NCBI RefSeq assembly: GCF_000488255.1
Contig: NZ_KI530754.1
Span: forward strand, 620,001 to 684,000
Length of the DNA stretch: 64,000 nucleotides
Origin: Acinetobacter indicus CIP 110367
GTDB lineage: Bacteria; Pseudomonadota; Gammaproteobacteria; Pseudomonadales; Moraxellaceae
Direction of reading: 5' to 3'
This document shows, piece after piece, positions 20,283 through 29,516 of this stretch. The notes under the pieces are model-generated. The model saw only the letters and a program-made list of their open reading frames with translations. It was not told where the DNA came from and did no database searches. The translations under genes and the position numbers were made by a program. Position 1 is the first letter of the stretch; every line of letters begins with the position of its first letter.

Positions 20283-20480
20283 ATGATGGAAGTGAAAGCT
20301 GTTGAACTTATTCAGCCTCTGGTACTTGAGAAAGAGAACTGCCCACCTATCCATTTTGAGACAGGCACTATTTTAAAAGTCCTGATGACCACACCAACGG
20401 CGTATCTGGTCACGGCCGACACTGAATTTAATTTCACCATTTCATTTCAAGATGAACACAAGGTCTGGCGCAAGCTTTAA
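20283..20480 (+). CDS. Small conserved hypothetical protein (65 aa)
   Basis: Starts at ATG 20283 with GAGGGA seven bases upstream; the second ATG follows directly. A soluble, beta-rich product (GTILKVLMTTPTAYLVTADTEFNFTISFQDE). The pattern of alternating hydrophobic residues suggests a small barrel or antitoxin-like fold but no family is recognised. It has its own promoter region and terminator, arguing that it is a real gene. Confidence 0.6.
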   Translation: MMEVKAVELIQPLVLEKENCPPIHFETGTILKVLMTTPTAYLVTADTEFNFTISFQDEHKVWRKL

Positions 20481-20512
20481 TCCTCATTCCAAGCGCGATT
20501 CTTATCTCCATT

Positions 20513-20542
20513 CAGGCAGCTTATCAGGCTGCCTGTTTTTTT
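20513..20542 (+). terminator. Rho-independent terminator after the 65-aa gene
   Basis: CAGGCAGC-ttatcag-GCTGCCTG followed by TTTTTTT. Confidence 0.88.
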
Positions 20543-20581
20543 GCAGATATAAAACCAGAGCAGCCGAATTCCAGCCGACCT

Positions 20582-21019
20582 TTAAGATACAGGGTGCTGG
20601 GAATGTGCCTGTAAATCGACAATCTTGCCATCCAGATCATGATACACCGTGACAATTTTAGCCTGACGGGATTGCGTTAACATGACCGGTTCCAGCTGAA
20701 AATGCTCGGCAAACTGGTTTAACGGTGCCGGTTGCATGGTCTGGATGGAGTGCGCCGGAATATAATTAGTCCACAGCCATAAACTCAAGCCACAAGCCAC
20801 CAGCGCGCTAAAACCGTTTTGCAGAATACTTAGCATTAGCTGGGCCACTTGCTGAATCAGTGCATCCCGTTCCAAATCCAGTAAACCCAGACTGCTTAAA
20901 ACTGGCTGCCACAACAGGCCCCAGGTCAGCCATAAGCCGGCGGTACACACGTTCGAGGCATAACGCTTTTGCCACGGCAATTCATAGCGATAATCAATAA
21001 TTAAAGTATTGGCTTTCAC
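20582..21019 (-). CDS. pgaD: Poly-N-acetylglucosamine synthesis protein PgaD
   Basis: A 145-aa inner-membrane protein with two predicted spans (about 28-48 and 65-88). PgaD joins PgaC, and the pair is the cyclic-di-GMP-controlled PNAG synthase. Weakly conserved in sequence, it is recognised mainly by position after pgaC, size and topology. The short N-terminal DYRYELPWQKRYASN is typical of Acinetobacter PgaD. Confidence 0.85.
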   Translation of the reverse strand: MKANTLIIDYRYELPWQKRYASNVCTAGLWLTWGLLWQPVLSSLGLLDLERDALIQQVAQLMLSILQNGFSALVACGLSLWLWTNYIPAHSIQTMQPAPLNQFAEHFQLEPVMLTQSRQAKIVTVYHDLDGKIVDLQAHSQHPVS

Positions 21020-21051
21020 AACTTTACTCTCAACACATCACATCGCGACAG

Positions 21052-22311
21052 TTAGCTGTCACATTTAATTCCACGATCGGGACTGATCCAGCGTGCACGT
21101 TTCCCTTCCCCACGCAGCAGCATTTTTGGAAACGCCACAATACTGGCCGATACGGTAATCAGCCAGAACATGAACGGATACCAGATCATCCAGAAATAGT
21201 TTCTGGCCAGATTTTTTTCATAGCGGCTGTCCATCCATTTGCTGACCATAAACTGGAACAAACAGGTCGCACCCAGCACAATGCCCACCCCTTGCAGCAA
21301 AAACGGCGATTGCAGTTCCGGCAACGGTAAAATAGGCAGGCAGAAACTTAACATCCAGAGCAGACACAGCAACAACAGCAGATATGACCAGACCAGAGTC
21401 AGCATCATTTCCAGAATCAGCGGCCACAAATAGTTCAGCTTGGGCTTAAAAATTACATCAATATTTTTATTTAACACCTGCGCACCGCCCATGGCCCAGC
21501 GCAAACGCTGTTTCCATAAGCCTTGCAGGGTTTCCGGCATTAATACCCACACCAGCGCATTCGGTTCAAATTCAATTTTCCAGCCGGCACGCTGTAGCTT
21601 CCAGGAAATATCAATATCTTCGGTCAGCATGTCGTGCGACCAGTAACCGACCTGGTGCACCGCGCTTTTACGAAAGGCGGTAATCGCGCCGGAAACAGTA
21701 AAAATACGGCCATAGGTGCGCTGGGCACGTTTAATCATGCCAATAATCGAGGAGAATTCTCCGACCTGGACCCGGCCCAATAAGGTCGAGCGATTGCGAA
21801 TTCGCGGATTGCCCGTAACGGCGGCCACCGCCGGATCACGCTGGAAATGGCGCAGCATCCAGCTGGCGGCATGCGGATCGAGCAAGGCATCACCATCAAT
21901 TCCAAGCAGGTATTCGGCATCGGTAACCAGACTGCCGGCTTGCAGGCCCATGGCCTTGCCCTGATTTTCTGCCAGATGCACCACCCTTAACCGTGGATGC
22001 TGGGCCGCCAGACGGTTCAGTACCTCGCCAGTATTGTCCGAGCTGCCATCATTAATCGCGATGACTTCAAAGTTGGGATACTTTAATGCCAGTGCCTGGG
22101 TGATAGTTTCCTCAGCATTATCGCCTTCGTTAAAACACGGAATGAGCACCGCCACCAAAGGATATTCCTGTAAAACCTGTGGCTGGGTAAAGACCGGATC
22201 TTTGCGTTCTTTGACATAGAAAATCAGCGCCCCCATCATCCATAAATAGGACATGAACAGCGGATAATAAAACACAAAGTTCAGCACCGATTGCCAGAGT
22301 TCTTGCAACAT
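21052..22311 (-). CDS. pgaC: Poly-beta-1,6-N-acetylglucosamine synthase PgaC
   Basis: A 419-aa processive GT2 glycosyltransferase. An N-terminal membrane span is followed by the catalytic domain, with VLIPCFNEGDN (UDP-GlcNAc binding), AINDGSSDNT, GIDGDALLDP (DxD metal site), MLTEDIDISW and the processivity motif QRLRWAMG (QxxRW), then three or more C-terminal spans. It polymerises and translocates PNAG for biofilm. It lies 17 bp after pgaB and 32 bp before pgaD. Confidence 0.95.
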   Translation of the reverse strand: MLQELWQSVLNFVFYYPLFMSYLWMMGALIFYVKERKDPVFTQPQVLQEYPLVAVLIPCFNEGDNAEETITQALALKYPNFEVIAINDGSSDNTGEVLNRLAAQHPRLRVVHLAENQGKAMGLQAGSLVTDAEYLLGIDGDALLDPHAASWMLRHFQRDPAVAAVTGNPRIRNRSTLLGRVQVGEFSSIIGMIKRAQRTYGRIFTVSGAITAFRKSAVHQVGYWSHDMLTEDIDISWKLQRAGWKIEFEPNALVWVLMPETLQGLWKQRLRWAMGGAQVLNKNIDVIFKPKLNYLWPLILEMMLTLVWSYLLLLLCLLWMLSFCLPILPLPELQSPFLLQGVGIVLGATCLFQFMVSKWMDSRYEKNLARNYFWMIWYPFMFWLITVSASIVAFPKMLLRGEGKRARWISPDRGIKCDS

Positions 22312-22328
22312 GGTTGTTCTCTAGCCGG

Positions 22329-24332
22329 TTACGGTGCTGATATTGGCTGAGGCTGGAAAGCTTGACGCAGCACAGTCGGATCAGGATGATTCTGGATTGG
22401 ATCATCTGGATAGTAGGCAATGTGCTTCACACCGGCCTGATAGAGTGTTTGAATTGTTTCCGCAATTTCCACAGAGGGAATTTTATTGCCATTACGCCAG
22501 TCGACGGCCTGCAATTCAAACACCGTTTTACGCAGCCCTTGCGGATACTGCTGCACCCGACTCAATAGCTGCTGATAAAACTGCGCCGGATCATCGACCT
22601 GTTCCATATATGGCATGGCCATAATCGCGGTAAAGTCATAACGGTTTAGCGACTGTTCCAGCGACTGGGCATACCAGTTTTCTGAATAGGCCGACAGTGC
22701 CACCTGTGCATACAGGTTACGCGAGGTCTGCAAATAAGGCTGATACTGACGTACGGTCTCGGCCAACTCCATGGCAAAATCATCAATCACTTTGACTTTA
22801 TAAGCTGTCCATTTCTGTAAGGCGGCATCATCAGCACGCAGTTGTGCCAGATCGGTGGCTAAGCCCTGCTGCTGATAGGCCTTTTTGGCCCAGCTGCTGG
22901 CATCTTCATAATCGGACAAGGTGGCATCATCATGGAAAATAATGCCGTTGAACTGCGCCGATTTGGCTAGATCTTCATAAATGCCTTTAATGGTGTTGCG
23001 GGCGCGCGGCGAAAATGGGCTTAAACGGTGATAGCCCATGTTCAGATGTTTGCCGCTATGCGGCTGCTCGGTTTGCACCAGATCTTTGGCCACCGGATTC
23101 GAGGCCGGTAATTCCCAGGCAAATACTGGCATCCAGGCATAGACACGACGTACCTGAGTCCGGGTCTGGATTTGCCAGGCCACACGGTTAAACAGGTTAG
23201 CACGCATTGGAATATAACGGTTCGGGAAATAGACCAGATCGGCCGAGCCATTGCCATCCGGATCAGAAAACGCCTGTAAATATACAGTATTGACGTCAAT
23301 CTGCTGAATCCGGTCCAGCAATAAGCCTAAATTACGTTCCTGCTGCTGCGGGTCCGGATCATAAATATAGTCGATATCGACATGCATGATCTTTTGCGGA
23401 CGGTCATTGTCCGTGCGCTGCTGCTGATGTTTCTGGATTTCTTTAGCCAGCAGCGCTGCATCCATGTGTTTTTGAATCAGAATTCGCGGCAATCTGGAAA
23501 AACTGTTTACAGGTTGATTCTCGACATCATCCAGCGTCAGGCTAATTGGCATCTTCAGTTTTTCGGCAATTTTTACCGTATACAAGTTATAGCGACCATA
23601 GGGCCAGACCATAATTTTTGGCGCTTTCAGGCCATGTTTTTGCAACAGGTGCTGATTGGCTTTTAAGTCCTGCTGAATGCGTTTCTGATAAGCGTTGTCA
23701 TCTTCATAACGCTGCTGCTGCTGAAAATAGGCACGTGCTACGGTGGCTGGCAATTCATTGCCCTGCGGATTGGCCACAATGCCTTTATGCAGGTCATAAC
23801 TGTGGCTGGCAATTTCCACCAGACCGCTGGCCTGTAATTCTTTTAACTGTGCCCAGCTTAAAAAATGCTGGCGTGACACCAGTTGCCCGCCAAAATTAAC
23901 CTGTTGCTGTTCTGCTGGTTCTAACCAGCGCCCAACTACCGACAGCACGGCCGGAATATTCCGCTGTTTTAACACAGGATAGACATGCTGATAAAAACTT
24001 TGATAGCCATCATCAAAACTCAGCAAGACTGATTTTTCCGGTAGCGCTTTATTCTGTTGCTGCGCCTCTAACAGTTGCTGACTGCCAATAAACTGAAAGC
24101 CATTTTGCACCAGCCAGTCCAGATGCTGCTGCAATTGTTTAGGATCAATTGCATATTCAGGCATTAACGGCTGTGGTTCAGAAGTGACTTCGTGGTAGGC
24201 AAGGATCGTCAAGTTTTTCATTTCATTTCCCGCCTGTACCCAACCCATGAGCATGCTACAAAGAAAGAAAACAAAAATCTGGACCGCTTTAATAAACTGA
24301 AATAGAGGAGACATAAGGCGCGCGGAATTCAT
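22329..24332 (-). CDS. pgaB: Poly-beta-1,6-N-acetylglucosamine N-deacetylase PgaB
   Basis: A 667-aa periplasmic enzyme that partly deacetylates PNAG so it can be exported. The NodB-type deacetylase domain has ILAYHEVT, LLSFDDGYQSFY and IASHSYDLHKG; the C-terminal hydrolase-like domain starts near residue 310 (MHVDIDYIYDPDPQQQERNL). The start is uncertain: I took ATG 24332 because the hydrophobic FIKAVQIFVFFLCSMLMGWVQA is then a signal peptide, cut by signal peptidase I; I see no lipobox, unlike E. coli PgaB. A TTG at 24383 also fits. It is the first gene of this pga cluster: pgaA, normally upstream, is missing. Confidence 0.92.
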   Translation of the reverse strand: MNSARLMSPLFQFIKAVQIFVFFLCSMLMGWVQAGNEMKNLTILAYHEVTSEPQPLMPEYAIDPKQLQQHLDWLVQNGFQFIGSQQLLEAQQQNKALPEKSVLLSFDDGYQSFYQHVYPVLKQRNIPAVLSVVGRWLEPAEQQQVNFGGQLVSRQHFLSWAQLKELQASGLVEIASHSYDLHKGIVANPQGNELPATVARAYFQQQQRYEDDNAYQKRIQQDLKANQHLLQKHGLKAPKIMVWPYGRYNLYTVKIAEKLKMPISLTLDDVENQPVNSFSRLPRILIQKHMDAALLAKEIQKHQQQRTDNDRPQKIMHVDIDYIYDPDPQQQERNLGLLLDRIQQIDVNTVYLQAFSDPDGNGSADLVYFPNRYIPMRANLFNRVAWQIQTRTQVRRVYAWMPVFAWELPASNPVAKDLVQTEQPHSGKHLNMGYHRLSPFSPRARNTIKGIYEDLAKSAQFNGIIFHDDATLSDYEDASSWAKKAYQQQGLATDLAQLRADDAALQKWTAYKVKVIDDFAMELAETVRQYQPYLQTSRNLYAQVALSAYSENWYAQSLEQSLNRYDFTAIMAMPYMEQVDDPAQFYQQLLSRVQQYPQGLRKTVFELQAVDWRNGNKIPSVEIAETIQTLYQAGVKHIAYYPDDPIQNHPDPTVLRQAFQPQPISAP

Positions 24333-24830
24333 GGTACAGACAAGAAGATACGATGCTACATTCGAGCAATTGCGCAGATTCAACCATTATTTTATTATTA
24401 TTTGTGTATACATTTGTTAATTAATCCCGTTTTTTTGCTTTTTGCCCTTGCTTTCAAAATAAAGCAATAAAATATTTATCATTTTATATCATTCACTTAG
24501 TTTTACTTATTTTTTAGCCACCCGCCAACGGGTCAGTTGATAATTTTCTAAAGTGTATAGGCTTTTCCAAGCCCAAAATGTGACCTGGTTTTCACTTTTA
24601 AATTCTCACTATTTGATACTGAAGCATTTTTCAAAAAGCTAATACATTTGCAAAAATGGAAATGTGGAGATCATTTTGAGCTGAAGATTCACCGCTAAAA
24701 TAGTATGGATTGAGTCATCTAGATAATTGGAAGTGGGCCGATGAAATCATGCCCTTTCCCCTTCCTTCTCTGGCATATTGTGCAGGCTTAGGGTTTAATG
24801 ACATTTACCCCAAGTGCACATGGAGAAAAG
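24333..24830. other. Intergenic region where pgaA would be expected
   Basis: About 500 bp between the divergent pgaB and tehB genes. It is AT-rich and has no ORF and no recognisable remnant of the pgaA porin. It must hold the pga promoter on the minus strand and the tehB promoter on the plus strand. Confidence 0.5.
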
Positions 24831-25697
24831 ATGCAAACGCTCGTATGCTATAAACAGCTACCGATCTGGACACAAGACACTATCCCGCCTGGCTTTTTAC
24901 GCCAGCACAATACCAAAGCCGGCACTTGGGCCCAACTGAAGGTTTTAAAAGGTGAATTGCATTTTGCCTTGCTCGATGAAGCAGGCACGCTGTTGTCTGA
25001 ACATCTGTTTAGCCCGGAACAGCAACCGCCCATGCTTGAGCCGCAAGTGTGGCACAAGATTGTTTCGGCCAGTGCCGATGTCGAATGTCAGCTCAGCTTT
25101 TATTGCACAGCCAATGACTACTTTGCCAAAAAATATAAACTGACCCCGACCCATTCAGAAATTCTGGCCGCACAGCCATCTTTACAGGGCAACACGGCGC
25201 TGGATGTTGGCTGTGGCAGTGGTCGTAATGCGCTGTTTTTAAGTCAGCACGGTTTTCAGGTCGATGCCTGGGATGTCAATGCCCAAAGTCTGGAGCGCCT
25301 GAACGAGATTATTCAGCAGGAACAGATTCAGAACATTCACACTGCACTGCGGGATTTAAATATTAATCCACAGATTCAGGGCCAATACGATTTTGTGTAT
25401 TGCACGGTGGTGATGATGTTTTTACAACCCGACACCATCCCAACCCTAATTCGGCAGATGCAGCGGGGCACCAAAGCTGGCGGCCTTAATCTGATTGTTT
25501 GTGCAATGGATAGTGAAGATTATCCGGTTCAACCGGACTTCCCTTTTAGCTTTAAAGCCGGAGAGTTAAAGGCTTATTATGAGGGCTGGAATTTGCTGAA
25601 ATACAATGAAAATATCGGTGAACTGCACCGTGTCGATGAACAGGGCAAGCGTATTCAACAGCGTTTTGCGACGTTATTGGCACAGAAAATAGCGTAA
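24831..25697 (+). CDS. tehB: TehB-type SAM-dependent methyltransferase with N-terminal DUF1971 domain
   Basis: A 288-aa product; I chose ATG 24831 because GGAG lies 8-9 bases upstream. Residues 1-90 (CYKQLPIWTQDTIPPGFLRQHNTKAGTWAQLKVLKGEL) are a DUF1971 cupin-like domain, as in the long form of TehB from Haemophilus. The rest is a class I methyltransferase with SAM motif I ALDVGCGSGRNALFLS and motif VDAWDVN. TehB methylates tellurite or selenite to volatile forms and gives resistance (family knowledge). It stands alone; no tehA is seen. Confidence 0.88.
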   Translation: MQTLVCYKQLPIWTQDTIPPGFLRQHNTKAGTWAQLKVLKGELHFALLDEAGTLLSEHLFSPEQQPPMLEPQVWHKIVSASADVECQLSFYCTANDYFAKKYKLTPTHSEILAAQPSLQGNTALDVGCGSGRNALFLSQHGFQVDAWDVNAQSLERLNEIIQQEQIQNIHTALRDLNINPQIQGQYDFVYCTVVMMFLQPDTIPTLIRQMQRGTKAGGLNLIVCAMDSEDYPVQPDFPFSFKAGELKAYYEGWNLLKYNENIGELHRVDEQGKRIQQRFATLLAQKIA

Positions 25698-25835
25698 AAA
25701 ATTTATCCTTACATATAAAAGCTGATTATCTGGATGAGGGTCGGCTTTAGAGGAAGAATAAAAACAGTGATGGTCAGCAAGTTTAAGAACTTGCTGATGA
25801 TTCAATAATTATTGGATAAAGCGAATAAGAAAATG

Positions 25836-25946
25836 TTACAACAGATATTCCCAAATCACATAGCCCAGACCAAAACCAATCAATGAGTACAGTGTAATAA
25901 TAAAGAAGACAAAACTCGCGCTATTTTTCTTTTTTAAAAAGCTCAT
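25836..25946 (-). CDS. Candidate 36-aa membrane microprotein
   Basis: A short ORF on the minus strand: a positively charged start (MSFLKKKNSASF) then one transmembrane helix (VFFIITLYSLIGFGLGYVIW) and a short tail. TTGAGAT lies about 6 bases before the ATG. Single-span proteins of this type often tune transporters or kinases, but nothing here shows its partner. The next gene (tehB) converges on it. Confidence 0.45.
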   Translation of the reverse strand: MSFLKKKNSASFVFFIITLYSLIGFGLGYVIWEYLL

Positions 25947-26064
25947 TGTGATCTCAACGGTAGAATCTGTTGTCACATCTTACCCCAATTTGAGGATTTT
26001 TAAAGAGAAATTGGAGTTTATCGTGCTGACTAAAAAAATCCAGAAGTGCAATTACTCATCACTC

Positions 26065-27407
26065 GAGACTGTAAATTAAATTGTGTAATTGCCTGAATTT
26101 GCTATGTTCATATTCACAACGGAGTCAGGCAATATGATGAACAACTAAAAGACCTTGCAGCAGAATTTGCTAAAGGAATCAAAACAGAAGACGATCTCAA
26201 CCAATTCACCCGATTGTTGACCAAACTCACTGTTGAAACGGCTCTTAATGCCGAACTTACCGAACATCTGGGACATGAAAAAAATGCCCGTAAATCTGGC
26301 TCAAATTCACGCAATGGTTATTCTAGTAAGACTGTACTTAGCGATGATGGGGAGATTGAGATCACCACACCACGTGATCGTGATGGCACTTTCGAACCTC
26401 AGTTGATTAAGAAAAATCAGACCCGTATCACGCAAATGGATAGCCAGATTCTATCCCTTTATGCCAAAGGCATGACCACCCGTGAAATCGTTGCTACCTT
26501 CAAGGAAATGTACGATGCCGATGTATCTCCAACGCTCATTTCCAAGGCGAACAGCACTGCTGTGAGGATGCCGTCAATGAGCAGGTTGCTGAATGGCAAA
26601 ACCGTCCGCTGGATGTGATCTATCCCATCGTTTATATGGACTGTATTGTGGTTAAAGTCCGTCATAATGGCAGTGTCATCAACAAGGCTGTATTCCTTGC
26701 CTTAGGCATTAATCTTGATGGACACAAAGAACTGCTCGGCATGTGGTTGGCTGAGAATGAAGGTGCCAAGTTCTGGCTGAATGTCCTGACTGAGCTTAAA
26801 AACCGAGGGTTGCAGGATATTCTGATCGCCTGCCTTGCGAAGCAGTGCTTCTCAAGACTAAAAGGCTTTCCTGATGCCATTAACAGCGTATACCCGCAAA
26901 CCCATATCCAGCTGTGCATTATCCACATGCTGCGCAACAGCTTGAAATACGTGTCATGGAAAGATTACAAGGCGGTCACTCAGGATTTAAAAGCCGTTTA
27001 TCAATCACCCACTGAAGAGGCAGCCTTGATGGCCCTGGATCAATTTGCCCAAACATGGGATGACAAGTACCCACAGATCAGCAAAAGCTGGCGTACGCAC
27101 TGGGAGAATCTGAATACCTTCTTTGCTTATCCAGCCGAGATACGCAAAGCCATCTACACTACCAACGCAATCGAGTCATTAAACAGCGTAATACGCCAAG
27201 CGATCAAAAAACGTAAAGTCTTTCGAACGGATGATTCTGTACGTAAAGTGATTTACCTGGCAATTGATGCAGCATCTAAAAAGTGGAATATGCGCGATTC
27301 GCGACTGGCGTTTAGCCATGAGCCGCTTTATTATTGAATTCGGTGACCGCTTAAGCAATCACCTTTAAATTGATGAAAAGCAATTACACAAAATTATTTA
27401 CAGGCTC
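26065..27407 (+). mobile_element. IS256-family insertion sequence, complete ends but broken transposase
   Basis: Terminal inverted repeats GAGACTGTAAAT...TTGTGTAATTGC (left) and GAGCCTGTAAATAATTTTG (right, inverted) enclose 1343 bp. An 8-bp direct repeat CATCACTC flanks it (26057-26064 and 27408-27415), so it inserted by transposition. The transposase gene inside has several lesions, so the copy could move only with a transposase supplied in trans. Confidence 0.9.
26134..27337 (+). pseudogene. IS256-family (Mutator-like) transposase, inactivated
   Basis: Homology to IS256 transposases is clear: ETALNAELTEHLGHEKN, then YPIVYMDCIVVKVR (catalytic Asp) and TTNAIESLNSVIRQ (catalytic Glu). Three lesions are visible. 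One base seems missing right after the start ATG (ATGATGAAC where ATG GAT GAA is expected). About 14 extra bases near 26547-26566 shift the frame. Near 26832-26855 a 24-base palindromic stretch replaces the nine bases expected for the catalytic VDG in CVDGLKGFPDA. The product would be non-functional. Confidence 0.9.
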
Positions 27408-27604
27408 CATCACTCTAAAATAGAGTTGCAATTTTTATTCTGCTTTATAAAAGCATGGTACGCGGATTCAATTTATAGGGCTTATATGTCGATTGTAATC
27501 TTCTATTATGCTTTTTATCTCTAAACAAACTTGTATCTTTTATGTCCAAGCTCAATCATTTTTGCCAATCTATTTATTGATCATTCACCGATATGAACAT
27601 TATC

Positions 27605-27735
27605 TTATCGCTCCAACACCTCATTAGGTAAAACAAACTCTAACTTAATATCGTATGCAGTCACTGTCCGTGTACACTTTGGTTTATCTAGTCCTTTACA
27701 TTTTTCATGACGGTCTAATTTATTGTTTTTTTTAA
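27605..27735 (-). pseudogene. 3' remnant of an unknown protein-coding gene
   Basis: An open stretch without a start codon, preceded by an in-frame stop. It translates to about 42 residues ending in TAYDIKLEFVLPNEVLER and a stop; DRHEKCKGLDKPKC lies before that. The amino-acid composition looks coding, but no family is recognised. Probably a gene end left by deletion next to the IS256. Confidence 0.35.
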
Positions 27736-27789
27736 ATCAAATTAATAAGAAATAAAAATCTCCTCTTAAAAGAGCGGTCGTACATTCTA

Positions 27790-27984
27790 TTATTCTTCAC
27801 CATCAAACTGCCAGAATACAATCCCCCAATCACTTTTAAAATCAGGAAAGATATCTCCCTGTTTAAAATATTGACGTGAATTTTCTTTGGCAAATGTATA
27901 CCAGTAGCCGCTGCATGGGGATAAGAACAAGCAAGAAATTGCAAAATTAAGCGTGGCACACACAGCATAAGGCCACTGATATTT
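27790..27984 (-). pseudogene. 3' remnant of a second unknown (membrane-type) gene
   Basis: An open minus-strand stretch of about 64 codons with no start, beginning right after a stop. It includes a hydrophobic part (YAVCATLNFAISCLFLSPC) and YWYTFAKENSRQYFKQGD ... IVFWQFDGEE then a stop. It reads like the C-terminus of a real protein. An overlapping ORF in another frame lacks that character and is probably spurious. Confidence 0.35.
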
Positions 27985-28018
27985 CTACTTGTTGAAATAA
28001 AAATGTGGCAAAAATGTG

Positions 28019-28049
28019 GCAAATAAAAAAGCCACTTACATAAGTGGCT
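28019..28049 (-). terminator. Orphan Rho-independent terminator
   Basis: Minus strand: perfect arms AGCCACTTA and TAAGTGGCT separated by two bases, then TTTTTATTT. There is no intact gene immediately upstream on that strand, so it may be the terminator of a deleted gene; integrase genes often end this way beside an att site. Confidence 0.65.
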
Positions 28050-28159
28050 GATTTATAAAATAAATTCTGGCGGAGGTGGCGTCAATTGAACTCAAAACCC
28101 AACCTATTAATTTAAAAGCTCTTTTATTGAATAAAAAAACTCATTGACCCAATTTTGAC

Positions 28160-28184
28160 CCAACTTAGATTTAGTGCATTGAAT
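28160..28184. repeat. att-like 25-bp repeat, copy A
   Basis: One of three copies in the window. All share CCAA, then AGATTTAGTG, then ATT and AAT at the same spacing; any two differ at three of 25 positions. The other copies lie at 42212 and 44091, on the two sides of the integrase gene. Copy A also shares about 100 bp of context with copy C (TTCAGGATTTGAAATG downstream). Confidence 0.6.
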
Positions 28185-28324
28185 AACTTTAAAATCTTAT
28201 TCAAATTCAGGATTTGAAATGGCGTACGACATTATAGCAGAACATTATAAGAAATATAAATGCAACGTTATAACATTTCATTTCACTCCTTGTGATATTA
28301 ATAATCCCTTCAACCTTATTATGA

Positions 28325-29317
28325 CTAAATTTTTAATTTGTATTTTTGCTTAGGACTCTTAGGCTTATCAGGAAGGGTACGTTCAATCACACCTGCTTCT
28401 AATGCTGGAGTTAAATAATTTTTTTGGAATGTGGCTCGATGGGACAAGTCCAATAGAGCCATAAGCTCAGTTAAGCTATATTCTTTCTGCTCCATATTCT
28501 GGATGAGACGTTTAACTTGATCGCTAACTTGTACGCTAGCTTGAGCGGTATCTTGATCGCTGGCATCAGAACTAAGTATTGCATCTAGAATCATCTGCAA
28601 AATAAATTCAATAAAAGGTGCAGAATCTGAACGATCTGTGCTCGCTTGCAATGCATCGTAATAAGCTTTTTGGTTTTGATAAATCAAGCTTTCTACAGGG
28701 ATGTTGAGAAAAATAGGATTCCACTGGCTTAAGATTAAAGTTTGCCATAAACGCCCCATCCGCCCATTGCCATCAGCAAATGGATGTATAAACTCAAATT
28801 CATAATGAAATACTGAACTCTGAATTAATGGGTGCTCATTACCTTCAGCCAACCACTGTAATAACTCTCTCATTAAACGCTGGACTTGATTTGCAGGCGG
28901 AGCCATATGCACGACTCGATCCCCTGACATCACACCAACACCGCCATGACGATACTGTCCAATTTCATCAATCAGTCCTGTCATCAATATTTGATGTGCT
29001 TTCAGCAAATGCGATTCTTGATCAGGATTCCAATCTTGAATTTCTTCATATGCCTTTAGGGCATTACGTACCTCTTGAACTTCTTTAGGTGGAGCGATAA
29101 TGGTCTTGCCATTCAGGATCGCTGTGATTTGCTCTGTACTCAAGGTATTTCCTTCTATCGCTAAAGACCCTTGAATCGTTCGAATACGATTGGCTTTTCG
29201 CAATTTAAGGCTATCTTGGATTTGAGTTAATGCAGTCAAACGCCCTATTGATTCACTAATTTGTGCAATCAAGTGAATAATTTTAGAGGTGATCGTATAA
29301 GGCGGTTGATATTTCAT
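28325..29317 (-). CDS. Fic-domain protein, class II with N-terminal inhibitory helix
   Basis: A 330-aa protein; start at 29317 because TGAGGAAT lies directly before that ATG. The Fic motif HPFADGNGRMGR carries the catalytic His and the phosphate-binding loop. The inhibitory motif SLAIEGN (S-x-x-x-E-G/N) near residue 50 marks a class II, self-inhibited Fic. Such enzymes usually transfer AMP to protein hydroxyls. The C-terminal tail (about 255-330) is a winged-helix-like DNA-binding region (LTELMALLDLSHRATFQKNYLTPALEAGVIERT). Ser/Ala/Gln-rich repeats (ASDQDTAQASVQVSDQV) link the two. Confidence 0.88.
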   Translation of the reverse strand: MKYQPPYTITSKIIHLIAQISESIGRLTALTQIQDSLKLRKANRIRTIQGSLAIEGNTLSTEQITAILNGKTIIAPPKEVQEVRNALKAYEEIQDWNPDQESHLLKAHQILMTGLIDEIGQYRHGGVGVMSGDRVVHMAPPANQVQRLMRELLQWLAEGNEHPLIQSSVFHYEFEFIHPFADGNGRMGRLWQTLILSQWNPIFLNIPVESLIYQNQKAYYDALQASTDRSDSAPFIEFILQMILDAILSSDASDQDTAQASVQVSDQVKRLIQNMEQKEYSLTELMALLDLSHRATFQKNYLTPALEAGVIERTLPDKPKSPKQKYKLKI

Positions 29318-29516
29318 GCCATTCCTCATTGATGTAAAAACAAAGCACAGTTGATTAAACTCTAAAATATTAATATTTCATAGCTTAGTGAGTAATATCT
29401 GCTATCAACATGCTTATCTTTTCTGAAACAGTGAGCTCACTAATCGCTATTTCTTTTAAAATAAACCTGTGCATTCTCGTTAAAATACGTAGGTTTCTTC
29501 ATTACAGGACAACATT

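Noticed and set aside
27732..28022. Minus-strand frame of 96 codons
   Set aside because: Its composition is poor, and another frame in the same place gives a more protein-like fragment ending FWQFDGEE.
28024..28095. Possible tRNA remnant (CTGGCGGAGGTGGCGTCAA) as att target
   Set aside because: No cloverleaf can be drawn and no T-loop sequence follows; kept only as a weak similarity to 42485.
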